Assembly: GCF_003315205.1 (NCBI RefSeq)
Contig: NZ_QNRR01000016.1
Coordinates: 62,001-126,000 of the forward strand
Reading direction: 5' to 3'
DNA: 64,000 nucleotides
From: Roseimicrobium gellanilyticum
GTDB taxonomy: Bacteria; Verrucomicrobiota; Verrucomicrobiia; Verrucomicrobiales; Verrucomicrobiaceae
The notes beneath the pieces were generated by a model, which worked only from the letters and a program-made list of their open reading frames with translations, ran no database searches and was not told where the DNA came from. This document shows positions 27,801-34,957 of the stretch, one piece after another. Each line of letters begins with the position of its first letter. Positions within the stretch are counted from its first letter, which is position 1. Made by a program: the position numbers and the translations under genes.

Positions 27801-27967
27801 AGAAAAATACTCCCGCGGGCAGGTACCTTCTGCAGGAGATGGCACCCGGTCATACATATCTCATTGATATTCAATTTGGTGCGTCTGACGCAGGCAACCG
27901 GCGCCTGATGGTGCTGGACTGCGCAGCGACCCGTGGCGAGTCCGCTCAAGCGAACGCTAATAAATAG
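24872..27967 (+). CDS. Giant Pro/Ala-rich membrane protein with N-terminal zinc ribbon
   Basis: 1031 residues. Cys11, Cys14, Cys31 and Cys34 (CPACGG and CPHC) form a zinc-ribbon-like knuckle. Residues 45-640 are low complexity, Pro/Ala/Thr-rich and presumably unfolded. One transmembrane segment follows RRAPWIAGLVLGSLALAGG at about 655-672, then another Pro/Thr linker, then a folded domain from about 800 (LSISQEDPLSAIAAKLMFG, then GEQVSLFRVTS and YLLQEMAPGHTY). The topology suggests a long cytoplasmic arm and an extracytoplasmic domain, as in envelope-spanning proteins. The frame is real because the codons are consistent through both folded ends. Function unknown. Confidence 0.6.
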   Translation: MMSSSAVTLQCPACGGVFLTLQQGTGGAEICPHCSMSAPRARYRSMESQNSPGARTTLPPRRPESAPGTTSQPVPVITAAMTPEAVDAERPITPATLPPVRPGFATGPVSILPPPQSFEATAPTPAPASPAPLPIPIHAPATTPGLMPPVSTTDVQVLSMQLPAPEATPGPMTHSERVAIPPVPPGEVPLPSRVLQTLATPTTSVPTYHPAQAPVASPFSVAATPTAEHPALAPIAPPAPPQPLAPESVAAAQPPAFEQYAPMPAYAAATAPTPTPAYEAPPAPAPVPAYEAPPAPQPELPPQYQYHQYAQAAPAISPAQLPVAYPPVPAPPPQPVDLAAQAKVSPAQLWEAAMLQHYHQQAQEATITPTGRELFPTGSVPTFQPPPPPPGPVTFGPLTPPPSAEVSPAAYAPPPQAASAPVPEPTLPAENPQEFNAPRPGGTVLPTARSAPPAVPLHAYGALPVVSGADPLPPPQIGFVSAPQVEPPPIPAEGDVPPATSPFGMATATSPVEVPALPPPSALSEPATTPTPDFIAALEQVQAQVQTQAPMQSFFTSAEPPADPSIYASAEPPAIVGDPPAAFVPSPTQPPTVAPQPAPAAESLAAQPPQQPQQQEVTDSHPHHSPHPAQDLALVAAKMVRSSGPPPAPAPSSRRAPWIAGLVLGSLALAGGLHFLKDRLPPLLNPGDDTPPTPTQASNNSKTPLPPTPSPEIKKANAPTPAELAANASTPSPEVRDAQVPARQTALATTAPASTDASPTSTTPDANAASGAPPDALPVPPMPPAPAQEEVRRAMPSNPETLSISQEDPLSAIAAKLMFGIDSASSAEERARWIADPDKHSADMERLIRLRGGRLNTREVQPLVLPNSGPIHALPSGEQVSLFRVTSPASRGGALLRLHAQNGGHFIDWPLFAQTYDNAFDRFVATNRAIPGKAEWFTVLCSLIGDPNGKNATREAHLRLKVQGSLAETGVTEAWAEKNTPAGRYLLQEMAPGHTYLIDIQFGASDAGNRRLMVLDCAATRGESAQANANK

Positions 27968-27984
27968 TTGGCACGAAATTTGCT
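27968..27984 (+). promoter_or_regulatory. Sigma-54 promoter of rpoN
   Basis: TTGGCACGAAATTTGCT fits the sigma-54 consensus at every position: GG at 27970-27971, ten bases, GC at 27982-27983. The predicted start is near 27995, giving a 26-base leader before the rpoN ATG. It lies directly after the stop of the preceding gene. Confidence 0.85.
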
Positions 27985-28020
27985 TGCCAAATATTTGTAG
28001 TGCGTGTTGGATAGAGGTGC

Positions 28021-29421
28021 ATGTCCAGTCAGGGCCTCTTCCAAACCCAGTCTCTCAAGCAGGTCATCGGACCTCAGATGCAGCAGAGTCTGCAGATCCT
28101 GCAGGCACCCGCCCTTGAGCTCCAGCAGATCGTCCAGCAGGAACTGGCGGTGAATCCCGTCCTGGAAGTGGAGAACTCCGAGGTGTCCCTGGAGCAGACT
28201 GCGCCGGAGGATCCGGATGCGGACATCTCCTCCCTCTCCCGCCTGGATGAGGAATGGCGTGAGTACTACGCGCAACAGCGCTCCTCCGTGGGTCCTCGCA
28301 CATCAGAAGATGATGAGAAGCATCGTTTCATGATGGATTCCATCACTGCGGAAACCACGCTTCAGGAACATCTGCTCAGCCAGCTCAACCTCGCCGACCC
28401 GGGGGATGAGAAGCTCCGCGAGATGGCGGAGTTCATCATTGGGAACATTGATGATGATGGCCTCCTGCACACCTCCCTGGATGAGCTGAGCCTGCGTCAC
28501 GGACTCCCCCTCGATGATCTCGCGAAGGCCAAAGCGCTGGTGCAGAGCTTCGAGCCTGCCGGTGTCGGCGCGGAGAATCTGCGCGAGTGCCTCATGCTCC
28601 AGCTGGAGCGTCAGGGACGGAAGTCCAGCCTCGCGCACCGCATCGTGGATCATCATCTGGAGGATCTCGCGCACAAGCGCTACACGCTGCTGGCAAAGAA
28701 ACTTGCCGCGCCGCCGGACCAGATCTCACGCGCAGTGGAAGTCATCGCCGCGCTCGACCCGCGTCCCGCGCAGGGCTTTGCACAGATGCGCAATCACTAC
28801 GTCACGCCGGACATCCGGGTGGAGCGCACAAACGGCTCCTACATTCCGGTGATGAATGAGCGAGACCTCCCGCACCTGCGCATCAGCAATGCCTACAAGG
28901 ACCTCCTCGCCCAGCCTGACACTGGCAGTGAGGCACGCAGCTACATCCGTGAGAAGATTCGCGGCGCGAAGTTCCTCATCCGCAGCATCGCCCAGCGCCA
29001 GCAGACCATCCAGCGCATCGCCACGGAAATCATCGCGCACCAGAAGGAGTTTTTCGAGAAAGGTCCCAGCCAGCTCAAACCGCTGAACATGGCCACCGTG
29101 GCCGAGGCCGTGGGCGTGCATGAAACGACGGTGAGCCGTGCCATCGCCGGCAAGTTCATCGCCACACCGCATGGTGTGTTTGAGCTGAAGTACTTCTTCA
29201 CCAGCGGCGTCCGCACCGAAGGTGGCGATGATGTGAGCAACACCGCCGTGAAGAATGCCATCGGAGAAATCATCAAGGCCGAGCCTGCCCACAAACCCTT
29301 CTCCGACGAGCAGCTCGTGAAGCACCTCAACGACCGCGGCATCAAGGTCGCCCGTCGCACCGTGGCGAAGTACCGCGAGGCCATGGGCGTGCTGCCGAGT
29401 CATTTGCGGAAGTCGGCTTAA
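28021..29421 (+). CDS. rpoN: RNA polymerase sigma-54 factor
   Basis: 466 residues. An N-terminal Gln-rich region I (QMQQSLQILQAPALELQQIV) for activator contact, an acidic spacer, a core-binding domain, an HTH near residues 358-380 (TVAEAVGVHETTVSRAIAGK), and the RpoN box ARRTVAKYRE at 444-453, which reads the -24 element. It directs RNA polymerase to -24/-12 promoters opened by AAA+ activators such as the NtrC-type protein at 34958-36427. GAGGTG five bases before the ATG is a fair ribosome site. It has its own sigma-54 promoter, so autoregulation is likely. Confidence 0.96.
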   Translation: MSSQGLFQTQSLKQVIGPQMQQSLQILQAPALELQQIVQQELAVNPVLEVENSEVSLEQTAPEDPDADISSLSRLDEEWREYYAQQRSSVGPRTSEDDEKHRFMMDSITAETTLQEHLLSQLNLADPGDEKLREMAEFIIGNIDDDGLLHTSLDELSLRHGLPLDDLAKAKALVQSFEPAGVGAENLRECLMLQLERQGRKSSLAHRIVDHHLEDLAHKRYTLLAKKLAAPPDQISRAVEVIAALDPRPAQGFAQMRNHYVTPDIRVERTNGSYIPVMNERDLPHLRISNAYKDLLAQPDTGSEARSYIREKIRGAKFLIRSIAQRQQTIQRIATEIIAHQKEFFEKGPSQLKPLNMATVAEAVGVHETTVSRAIAGKFIATPHGVFELKYFFTSGVRTEGGDDVSNTAVKNAIGEIIKAEPAHKPFSDEQLVKHLNDRGIKVARRTVAKYREAMGVLPSHLRKSA

Positions 29422-29422
29422 A

Positions 29423-29450
29423 GTGGTCCGCACACTCCGTGTGCGGTCAG
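29423..29450. repeat. REP-1 single unit
   Basis: A forward unit one base after the rpoN stop, with no inverted partner nearby. It may serve as a 3' hairpin for the rpoN transcript. Confidence 0.85.
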
Positions 29451-29613
29451 AGGGTATCTCATCTCCTGATATACCCTAGCCCACCCGCTTGGGCGTGTCG
29501 CGACATCCCAGTCCCACACGACGCACGAACGTCAGGCAAACGAAGAGTGCATCTCGCAGAGCGCATGGACGTCAGGATTAGAAACGGCGTGATAGATGAC
29601 AGATTCGGAGACC

Positions 29614-29975
29614 GTGACGCGCAGCGTCCCTGGACTGCGTGCAGCCCTGCTGCCGCTTTCCTGAAGTGCAGCCTGCTGCACGCTCCACCGCGACGAAGTC
29701 GCCAATCCCCTTCTGGACATGTCACCTCACGAGCGAGTGTCATCATCGCCACAGTCCCGCAGAGCGGGATGGACTCTTCAAAGCGGCAGCAGGGCTGCAC
29801 GCAGTCCAAGGTGGCTTCGCCACACAAGTTTCGCTATGGGCGGGGTGGTCAGGTTTTTTGGAAGACGATGTCAGCCCAATCAAGAGAAGCTACATCAAAT
29901 GCTCGACGACTTATCCTGAGGCCCATGCGCCCTGTGGGACTGCCCGCAGTCCAGGGACGCTTCGCGTCACAATCT
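29614..29975. repeat. REP-2 pair plus partial copy
   Basis: A complete REP-2 pair spans 29614-29829 (GACGCGCAGCGTCCC, GGACTGCGTGCAGCCCTGCT, then the inverted arm ending GTGGCTTCGCCACAC). A partial copy at 29921-29975 has the outer arm GACGCTTCGCGTCAC. The rest of 29422-30049 holds no recognisable gene. Confidence 0.8.
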
Positions 29976-30049
29976 CAGCATCATGGGCGTGATTCCCACG
30001 CTCTATTGGGTCACGAGACAATTCCTGATACGCATCACACGCCTCGCCC

Positions 30050-30508
30050 TCATTCCGCCTTCACCTTTGCGGGCACCGATTTGGCGGCAGGCTCAGGCTG
30101 GTACTCCAGGATGACTGGAGCGAGCACCTTGTTCTCCGGTCGCTGATACCCCACCTCGTCCTTGGAGTTCTCCGGTGTCACTCCTGTGTAGTCGTAGCAG
30201 ACAAGCACACACCACCCAGGGCTGACATAGTACCGCATCACTTGCCTGCTCCCTGTTCCCGTCGTCACTCGCCCGCTATAGGGCATGAGGAGCTGGCCCG
30301 AACCCGGTGCCGGAGCCGGAGCGACATAGTACGGCAGTATCTTTTCCACCTCGGCCCGGGTCATGCCCGGCTGCACCTTCTTAATCCGCGCCTCCCACGT
30401 GGCGCGTTCATCAGCCGGACCGTCTTCTGCCACGAGAGCGTGCGAGAGAGTCACAAGACAGGCAAGAAGGAGCAGTGCGTTCTTCATGAGAGCGAAAAGT
30501 TGGGCCAT
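30050..30508 (-). CDS. Hypothetical secreted protein, BamE/SmpA-like layout
   Basis: 152 residues from the ATG at 30508 (or 145 from 30487). Signal peptide MKNALLLLACLVTLSHALVA. VQPGMTRAEVEKILPYYVAP resembles the short G-x-T-x-x-E-V motif of SmpA/BamE-type domains, and DEVGYQRPENKVLAPVILEY lies near the C-terminus. This is a weak, layout-level similarity. It starts 52 bases beyond the stop of the next gene on the same strand. Confidence 0.45.
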   Translation of the reverse strand: MAQLFALMKNALLLLACLVTLSHALVAEDGPADERATWEARIKKVQPGMTRAEVEKILPYYVAPAPAPGSGQLLMPYSGRVTTGTGSRQVMRYYVSPGWCVLVCYDYTGVTPENSKDEVGYQRPENKVLAPVILEYQPEPAAKSVPAKVKAE

Positions 30509-30560
30509 CCTACCTCCCTCTCCCGCGGCTGGAAAGCTCCATTTCAGCCCACCACCTGTC

Positions 30561-31145
30561 TCAGTCATGCTTGTCCGCGACAAGCCAGATGAGATTCTTG
30601 CTCCTGTCCACACCCATGGCTGCTCTGCTGCTATGCCAGCCATTGTTCTTGCTCCAATCCCGGTGCACGTAGAGCTCAAGCTGTCCGACCGGAGGCTGCC
30701 ACCATGAGGGGCCGCCTCCTCCTGGCTCGCCTCGGAAATCCGGGGGAACCTCTGTGGCCGGCTCAAAGCCCATGGCGATGTGCCTCTCGATTTCTTCAGG
30801 CGTCGCTTGCAACAACAGCCAATGCCCGCACGAGTCCACGACAATATGATGCCGGGCACTCAGCACCTGGATTCCAGGTGGAGGCAACACACTGAACTCC
30901 TCCCGGTATGCCGCCGCCAGTTCATCCGGCGTCGTTGCATCATAGGGGGAGTAGAGCATGGCAAAGCCGACACTTACCAGGCCGCAGAGCAAGGCTGCCA
31001 CCAATCCCGTTCCGAGCATCGAGCACAGCGCGAACTTCCAGCTCTTCTTCACGCAGGCGACAATGAGCAACACGACCAGACTGAGGAAGGAGAAAGCAAT
31101 GATTCCCATCAACAACAAGGAAGTGAGGAGAACAAAGACGTTCAT
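30561..31145 (-). CDS. Hypothetical membrane protein
   Basis: 194 residues. Two N-terminal hydrophobic segments (VFVLLTSLLLMGIIAFSFLS and FALCSMLGTGLVAALLCGLV), then a soluble domain with HHIVVDSCGHWLLLQATPEE near residue 98 and a Gly/Pro/Trp-rich stretch near 140-150. No family is recognised. It is flanked by membrane proteins of similar size on the same strand. Confidence 0.5.
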   Translation of the reverse strand: MNVFVLLTSLLLMGIIAFSFLSLVVLLIVACVKKSWKFALCSMLGTGLVAALLCGLVSVGFAMLYSPYDATTPDELAAAYREEFSVLPPPGIQVLSARHHIVVDSCGHWLLLQATPEEIERHIAMGFEPATEVPPDFRGEPGGGGPSWWQPPVGQLELYVHRDWSKNNGWHSSRAAMGVDRSKNLIWLVADKHD

Positions 31146-31181
31146 TCAGTTCCAGTCTGGGGATGGTAATGGTAAAACACA

Positions 31182-31589
31182 CTAGCGCCCCGCCTTGGAC
31201 GACTCCGCACGCTCGGCCACAGGTGAGGCGGCCCGCTCTCCCTGCTCCGGTGCCTTGGTCAGATCGATCACGAGTACCACCGCGCCAATCACCACGAGAA
31301 TGGGACCCCACCAGGACATCGGCAGGAAGAAGAAGCTGTCATGACGCTCGCTGACCACGACCTCCTCACCCGTGAGCTTGTCCGTCTCCGTCCGTACAGC
31401 ACGCTTCTCCACCGCACGCCCCACGAACCAGCACAGGACGGCGGAAAGAAAAAGGCTCACCGCGAAGGGCCACTTGTGCGCCTTCCAATATTCCTCTCCC
31501 CACCAGGCATTGGAGGCAAGATTGAAGGCAAAGGAACTGCCGAAGATGATGACGAAGTTCAGGAAGCCGAAACCCTTGTAGATGATCAT
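31182..31589 (-). CDS. Hypothetical membrane protein
   Basis: 135 residues with three hydrophobic segments (LNFVIIFGSSFAFNLASNAW, WPFAVSLFLSAVLCWFVG and WWGPILVVIGAVVLVIDL). The C-terminal tail is charged (KAPEQGERAASPVAERAESS). The function is unknown; it may be co-transcribed with the 194-aa gene (36-base gap). Confidence 0.5.
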   Translation of the reverse strand: MIIYKGFGFLNFVIIFGSSFAFNLASNAWWGEEYWKAHKWPFAVSLFLSAVLCWFVGRAVEKRAVRTETDKLTGEEVVVSERHDSFFFLPMSWWGPILVVIGAVVLVIDLTKAPEQGERAASPVAERAESSKAGR

Positions 31590-31743
31590 GACGATGCGCC
31601 GATGAGAGTTCGCGAGTGTGCCCCAACCGGTGCATTCTTCAAGCCCATGTGCTGGCAGGGCCCCAACACAAACGCTTCTTCACGACTCTTCGATGGTCAC
31701 CGCCACACCCACTTCCCGGTGACAGAAATGGGAAATGCCCCAC

Positions 31744-32034
31744 TCACCCACCCGGCCTCCTCCGCACCCCGCGTGCCGCGCCCTTCTGATTCCGCCAATA
31801 CGTCATCGCCTCCTGAAAGCAGATGCCGGGGAGGTCTTCCACACGAGTAGCGAGGAATTTCTGCGCGTCCTCCACCCCCTGGTTGTACGCGAAGGGCGCG
31901 ATCTCGCTCATGATGTAATCGAGAAAGAATCCCGCCTGCAAGTCACTCAGTTCCGCATCGAGAGTTTCAGTGAAGAAGCGCTTCAGAGACTCTGCGGCGT
32001 CGTGCTTCTGTTCCTTGGTGAGCGTAGTGTGCAT
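31744..32034 (-). CDS. DUF2164 family protein
   Basis: 96 residues, soluble. KRFFTETLDAELSDLQAGFF, YIMSEIAPFAYNQGVEDAQKF and the Tyr-Asn-x-Gly pattern match DUF2164 (PF09932), a small family of unknown function common in proteobacteria. The C-terminus is basic (ARGVRRRPGG). Single gene. Confidence 0.7.
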   Translation of the reverse strand: MHTTLTKEQKHDAAESLKRFFTETLDAELSDLQAGFFLDYIMSEIAPFAYNQGVEDAQKFLATRVEDLPGICFQEAMTYWRNQKGAARGVRRRPGG

Positions 32035-32057
32035 GGTGAGTGAATGCCAGTGAAGGA

Positions 32058-32830
32058 GTGGTCCGCATACTCCGTATGCGGGCAGCAGGCAACTTGCCTC
32101 GCGATGAATACCCGCCGCATTGACGCCGAAGCTCTACTCACTCACCCCCCTCATGACACATGAACGCCAGGGTGATGTGAAAACTGTGCCGAAGGCCCTG
32201 GACTGCGCGCAGTCCCGCAGAGCGCATGGGCGTCAGGATAAGAAGACAGCATGATTCATGCAACTGATTCGGACGCTGTGACGCGAAGCGTCTCTGGAGT
32301 GCGCGCAGCCCTGCTGCGCATGTGCGTCAGGTTAAGGGATGGAGAACTGCGGCGTATCCAGCAATGACCTTGGTTTGCTTTCATCTGGCACGCGGAAGGG
32401 GCGCTTTGCGTCGTGGAGTGCGTGTGGCAAGCGTTAGCGCGACACCGCCTTGAACGGAGAGGATGAGCATCATGAATCGGAATCACGGTCCAAGTTCCAA
32501 GGTGCTCTCTCGCCACGGAGGCTCGTATGCTGGACTCCACCAAAGTTCCCCGGCATGTCTGGACTGCATCCCTCCGTTCAAAGCGGTGTCGCGGCCTCAA
32601 GGGAGGCTCTTGCCACCGCACTCCATGACGCAAAGCGAACTGGTACGATGAGCGGATTTCCATTGCGCCATCTCCCTGCTGCAATCCTTCACGGTTTCTT
32701 AGCCTCACGCTCATGCGCTCCGCAGGACTGCGCGCACTCCAGAGACACTTCGCGTCACGGCCTCTCGATCACGCGATCACTCGCGTGTGTCCCGCTTCCC
32801 CAACACCCGCACACGGAGTGGGCGGACCAC
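32058..32830. repeat. Repeat bed: REP-1, REP-2 and a 65-nt inverted repeat
   Basis: Inside the gene-free 32035-33035 region. REP-1 units at 32058-32085 and 32806-32830; REP-2 fragments at 32180-32225, 32270-32320 and 32715-32760. Inverted arms of about 65 bases at 32399-32461 and 32571-32640 share CTTTGCGTC, TGGAGTGCG and GACACCGC-TTGAACGGAG. From 32831 to 33035 I see nothing. Confidence 0.7.
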
Positions 32831-33035
32831 CATCACACCATGCACCACCAACACTCCGCACCGTCACCTGTACGATCAGGGCCTCATGATCCTCGCGCCG
32901 GCCATGCCAGTGCGTCATGCATGAGAGGATTGGGGGACGAATCCTGGAAGGCTCCACCCTGACCGTACACGTGACGGTGCGGACGATCGATCACATCAGA
33001 ACGAACAAACAAAAAAGACGTGCGCACGCGGGTGC

Positions 33036-33254
33036 TCAATAGAGACGGCCGGGATGCCACTTCAGGGCATGGCTGGTGGCCGTGGCATCATAGACCTCAC
33101 CCTGACGAAGCGCTTCACGAAGCAAATCGATGATGCGTTCATCAGAGATCTCTGACGATGGCTGGCTGGTCTCCGCACTCGACGCGTGCGCACGTTTTGG
33201 TTTTGGGGAGGAAACAGGTTTGGGGGCGATAGACGATGGCGACGATGCACTCAT
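33036..33254 (-). CDS. Small hypothetical protein, sigma-54 controlled
   Basis: 72 residues from the ATG at 33254. A Ser/Pro/Lys-rich N-terminal half, then a helix ISDERIIDLLREALRQGEVY. In-frame starts upstream (GTG 33293, ATG 33266) would lie ahead of the predicted sigma-54 start site at 33261, so 33254 is preferred. The function is unknown; its position 3' to the signalling block suggests it belongs to the same regulon. Confidence 0.5.
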   Translation of the reverse strand: MSASSPSSIAPKPVSSPKPKRAHASSAETSQPSSEISDERIIDLLREALRQGEVYDATATSHALKWHPGRLY

Positions 33255-33271
33255 GGTTTGTCCCATAGAAT

Positions 33272-33288
33272 TGCCAGCACCGTGCCAA
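33272..33288 (-). promoter_or_regulatory. Sigma-54-like promoter of the 72-aa gene
   Basis: On the minus strand TTGGCACGGTGCTGGCA has GG, ten bases, GC, with one mismatch (TGGCA for TTGCA). The -12 C is at 33273, so the start is expected near 33261, 7 bases before the ATG at 33254. Confidence 0.65.
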
Positions 33289-33370
33289 GGCACTTGTGAA
33301 AATCACAACACCTTGGATTCCAGACAATTACAAGAACATCACACAACCACTCGCCCCCGCAGTTTTGCCA

Positions 33371-33419
33371 CGGATTGAAAGGAACTGTCCCTTGTTGTTG
33401 AAAGAAACTTTCAATCCGC
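33371..33419. repeat. Inverted repeat near the small sigma-54 gene
   Basis: An 11-bp perfect dyad (CGGATTGAAAG / CTTTCAATCCG) with a 27-base loop. The right arm context GAAACTTTCAATCCGCG recurs with one mismatch at 34951-34967, at the end of the NtrC-type gene. It could be a terminator or an activator site. Confidence 0.5.
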
Positions 33420-33441
33420 GGTCCATGGGAGCTGCTACGGG

Positions 33442-33741
33442 TCACATGTTTGGTTTCGTGCGCATCCAGCCCAGCGTATCGCGCAGGAATTTGTCCGCTG
33501 CCGCCCTTTCAGTCAGTGCGACCGTCGTGCCATCCCGCCTCCGGACGATGATGGTTTCTCCATCGGAGATGCGGTCCAGAATGACCAGTCCAGCAAGACC
33601 CGCGAAGTGTGAGGAGAACAGATTCAGCAGTGCGTCTTCCGTGTACTCCATGCAGAAATCAGGCGACGCATGACCTTGGGACCAATCGTTCGCGGGAGAT
33701 TCATGGGACATGGTGGGGGGGAGATTTTGATAGGATGACAT
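33442..33741 (-). CDS. Small hypothetical acidic protein
   Basis: 99 residues (or 89 from the ATG at 33711). EYTEDALLNLFSSHFAGLAG, then a short beta unit DGETIIVRRRDGTTVALTE. No family is recognised. It begins 30 bases after the HTH-receiver gene on the same strand, so co-transcription and a shared pathway are likely. Confidence 0.5.
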   Translation of the reverse strand: MSSYQNLPPTMSHESPANDWSQGHASPDFCMEYTEDALLNLFSSHFAGLAGLVILDRISDGETIIVRRRDGTTVALTERAAADKFLRDTLGWMRTKPNM

Positions 33742-33771
33742 GATGGTTGATGATGGTTGGCCGGCGTGTCT

Positions 33772-34353
33772 TCAGGGGTCCTTGGGCTTCACTGCGCCCT
33801 TGTGGCCGAGTTGTTTCACAGCCTGGTTCAGCAAATCAAAGTTGAGCGGCTTCTGGATGACCGTGACCGGCCCGCTTGCACAGATCGTGCTGAGCACTTC
33901 GCTGTCCGGATAGCCCGTGATGACCACGATGGGCAGGTCCGGATGCTGCTCCTTCAGCTTCTCGTAGACCACGTCCCCGGGAATGTCCGGGAGCTGCAGA
34001 TCCAGGAATACGAGGGCAAACTGCTGCTGCCGGGCGAGGGCCAGAGCTTCCGCACCGGAACCCACGACGACACGCCCCAAGCCCGCCTTCCGCAGGAATT
34101 TCTTGAAGAGGCTCTGGATGGCCGGCTCATCATCCACCACCAGCACCGTGGGCAGCGTGAGGTCGGTGTCCGCATCCTTGCGCAACAGATCGCGGTCCAG
34201 CAGACTACGCTTGATGCGATAGCGCCCTCCAATCGGAATCACAGGGATGCGGCCTGTCTTCACCAGGTAGTAGGCCGTGGGCAGAGGAATGCGGAGATAG
34301 TAGGCGGCTTCCTTGACGGTAATGAAGTCCGAGGACTCGTCTTGTTGGCTCAT
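33772..34353 (-). CDS. Excisionase-type HTH fused to a response-regulator receiver
   Basis: 193 residues. Residues 9-55 form a MerR/excisionase-like DNA-binding domain (FITVKEAAYYLRIPLPTAYY, then IPIGGRYRIKRSLLDR). Residues 68-185 form a CheY-like receiver: acidic pair Asp74/Asp75, phosphorylation site Asp118 in FLDLQLPD, TGYPDSE, and the Lys of VIQKPLNF. The DNA-binding domain comes first, the reverse of most response regulators. No kinase adjoins it, but the histidine kinase at 36430-37545 is the nearest candidate. Phosphorylation probably controls DNA binding. Confidence 0.85.
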   Translation of the reverse strand: MSQQDESSDFITVKEAAYYLRIPLPTAYYLVKTGRIPVIPIGGRYRIKRSLLDRDLLRKDADTDLTLPTVLVVDDEPAIQSLFKKFLRKAGLGRVVVGSGAEALALARQQQFALVFLDLQLPDIPGDVVYEKLKEQHPDLPIVVITGYPDSEVLSTICASGPVTVIQKPLNFDLLNQAVKQLGHKGAVKPKDP

Positions 34354-34416
34354 GGAAATGTCGGGAGTCGTGAGGCTGAGGGAGGCGAATCTGCGTGTGT
34401 GTGCGTGTCGTTTTCT

Positions 34417-34800
34417 TCAGGACTTGCCGGGGCCATCTCGCACCGCTGCCACCGTTTCTTTTGATGGGATCCTGTCATGCAACTGCGCACTGCCCCACCA
34501 CATCGCCGCTGCGAACATCAGCAGGCACGCCACGACAATGATGACATTTGCCGTGGGCTCGTGGCGATCCGGATGCTCCAGCTTCAGCCCACGCATACGC
34601 ATCCAGCGCGCAGGGGCACTGTCCGCAGACACACTTCCCCAGCTCTCGCGCGTATCGATGTCGCGGATGCCGGAGCGGTATCCGGGCAGCGCCAGCTCAG
34701 AGGGCTCAAAAAAAGCGCCCGGCACCTTCCCTCTCACGGTGGCCTCTTTCGCCAATGCCGTGAGCAGCCGGAGATGGGAGTGCGAAGCGGGAGATGCCAT
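34417..34800 (-). CDS. Hypothetical membrane-anchored protein, sigma-54 controlled
   Basis: 127 residues from the ATG at 34800. The N-terminal two-thirds is soluble (HLRLLTALAKEATVRGKVPG); a transmembrane segment at about 85-105 (NVIIVVACLLMFAAAMWWG) puts the short C-terminus outside. An ATG at 34809 is in frame but lies upstream of the predicted sigma-54 start at 34807. No family is recognised. Confidence 0.5.
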   Translation of the reverse strand: MASPASHSHLRLLTALAKEATVRGKVPGAFFEPSELALPGYRSGIRDIDTRESWGSVSADSAPARWMRMRGLKLEHPDRHEPTANVIIVVACLLMFAAAMWWGSAQLHDRIPSKETVAAVRDGPGKS

Positions 34801-34817
34801 AATGGACACGATGGCAT

Positions 34818-34834
34818 TGCCAAATCCGTGCCAA
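34818..34834 (-). promoter_or_regulatory. Sigma-54-like promoter of the 127-aa gene
   Basis: On the minus strand TTGGCACGGATTTGGCA has GG, ten bases, GC, with the same single mismatch (TGGCA) as the site at 33272-33288. The -12 C is at 34819; the start near 34807 leaves a 7-base leader before the ATG at 34800. Confidence 0.65.
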
Positions 34835-34957
34835 CAGCTTCCCCACCCAAGTTAACACACTCACCCAGAACACATTAAATCCAACAAAAACATTTTTCCA
34901 CGCGCTGTTAACCACCCTGTTTTGAAACAATGTTTCCCGCGGTGGTGATAGAAACTT

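Noticed and set aside
26825-27949. Long minus-strand frame under the Pro-rich protein
   Set aside because: High GC keeps antisense frames open; the sense frame has a zinc ribbon, a membrane span and a folded end.
32450-32962. Open frames in the repeat bed
   Set aside because: Frames on both strands are built from palindromic repeats, have no start context and show no protein-like pattern.
33036-33254. FlgM-like anti-sigma factor
   Set aside because: The helix RIIDLLREALRQGEVYDA is only loosely similar to FlgM and no flagellar gene is in the window.
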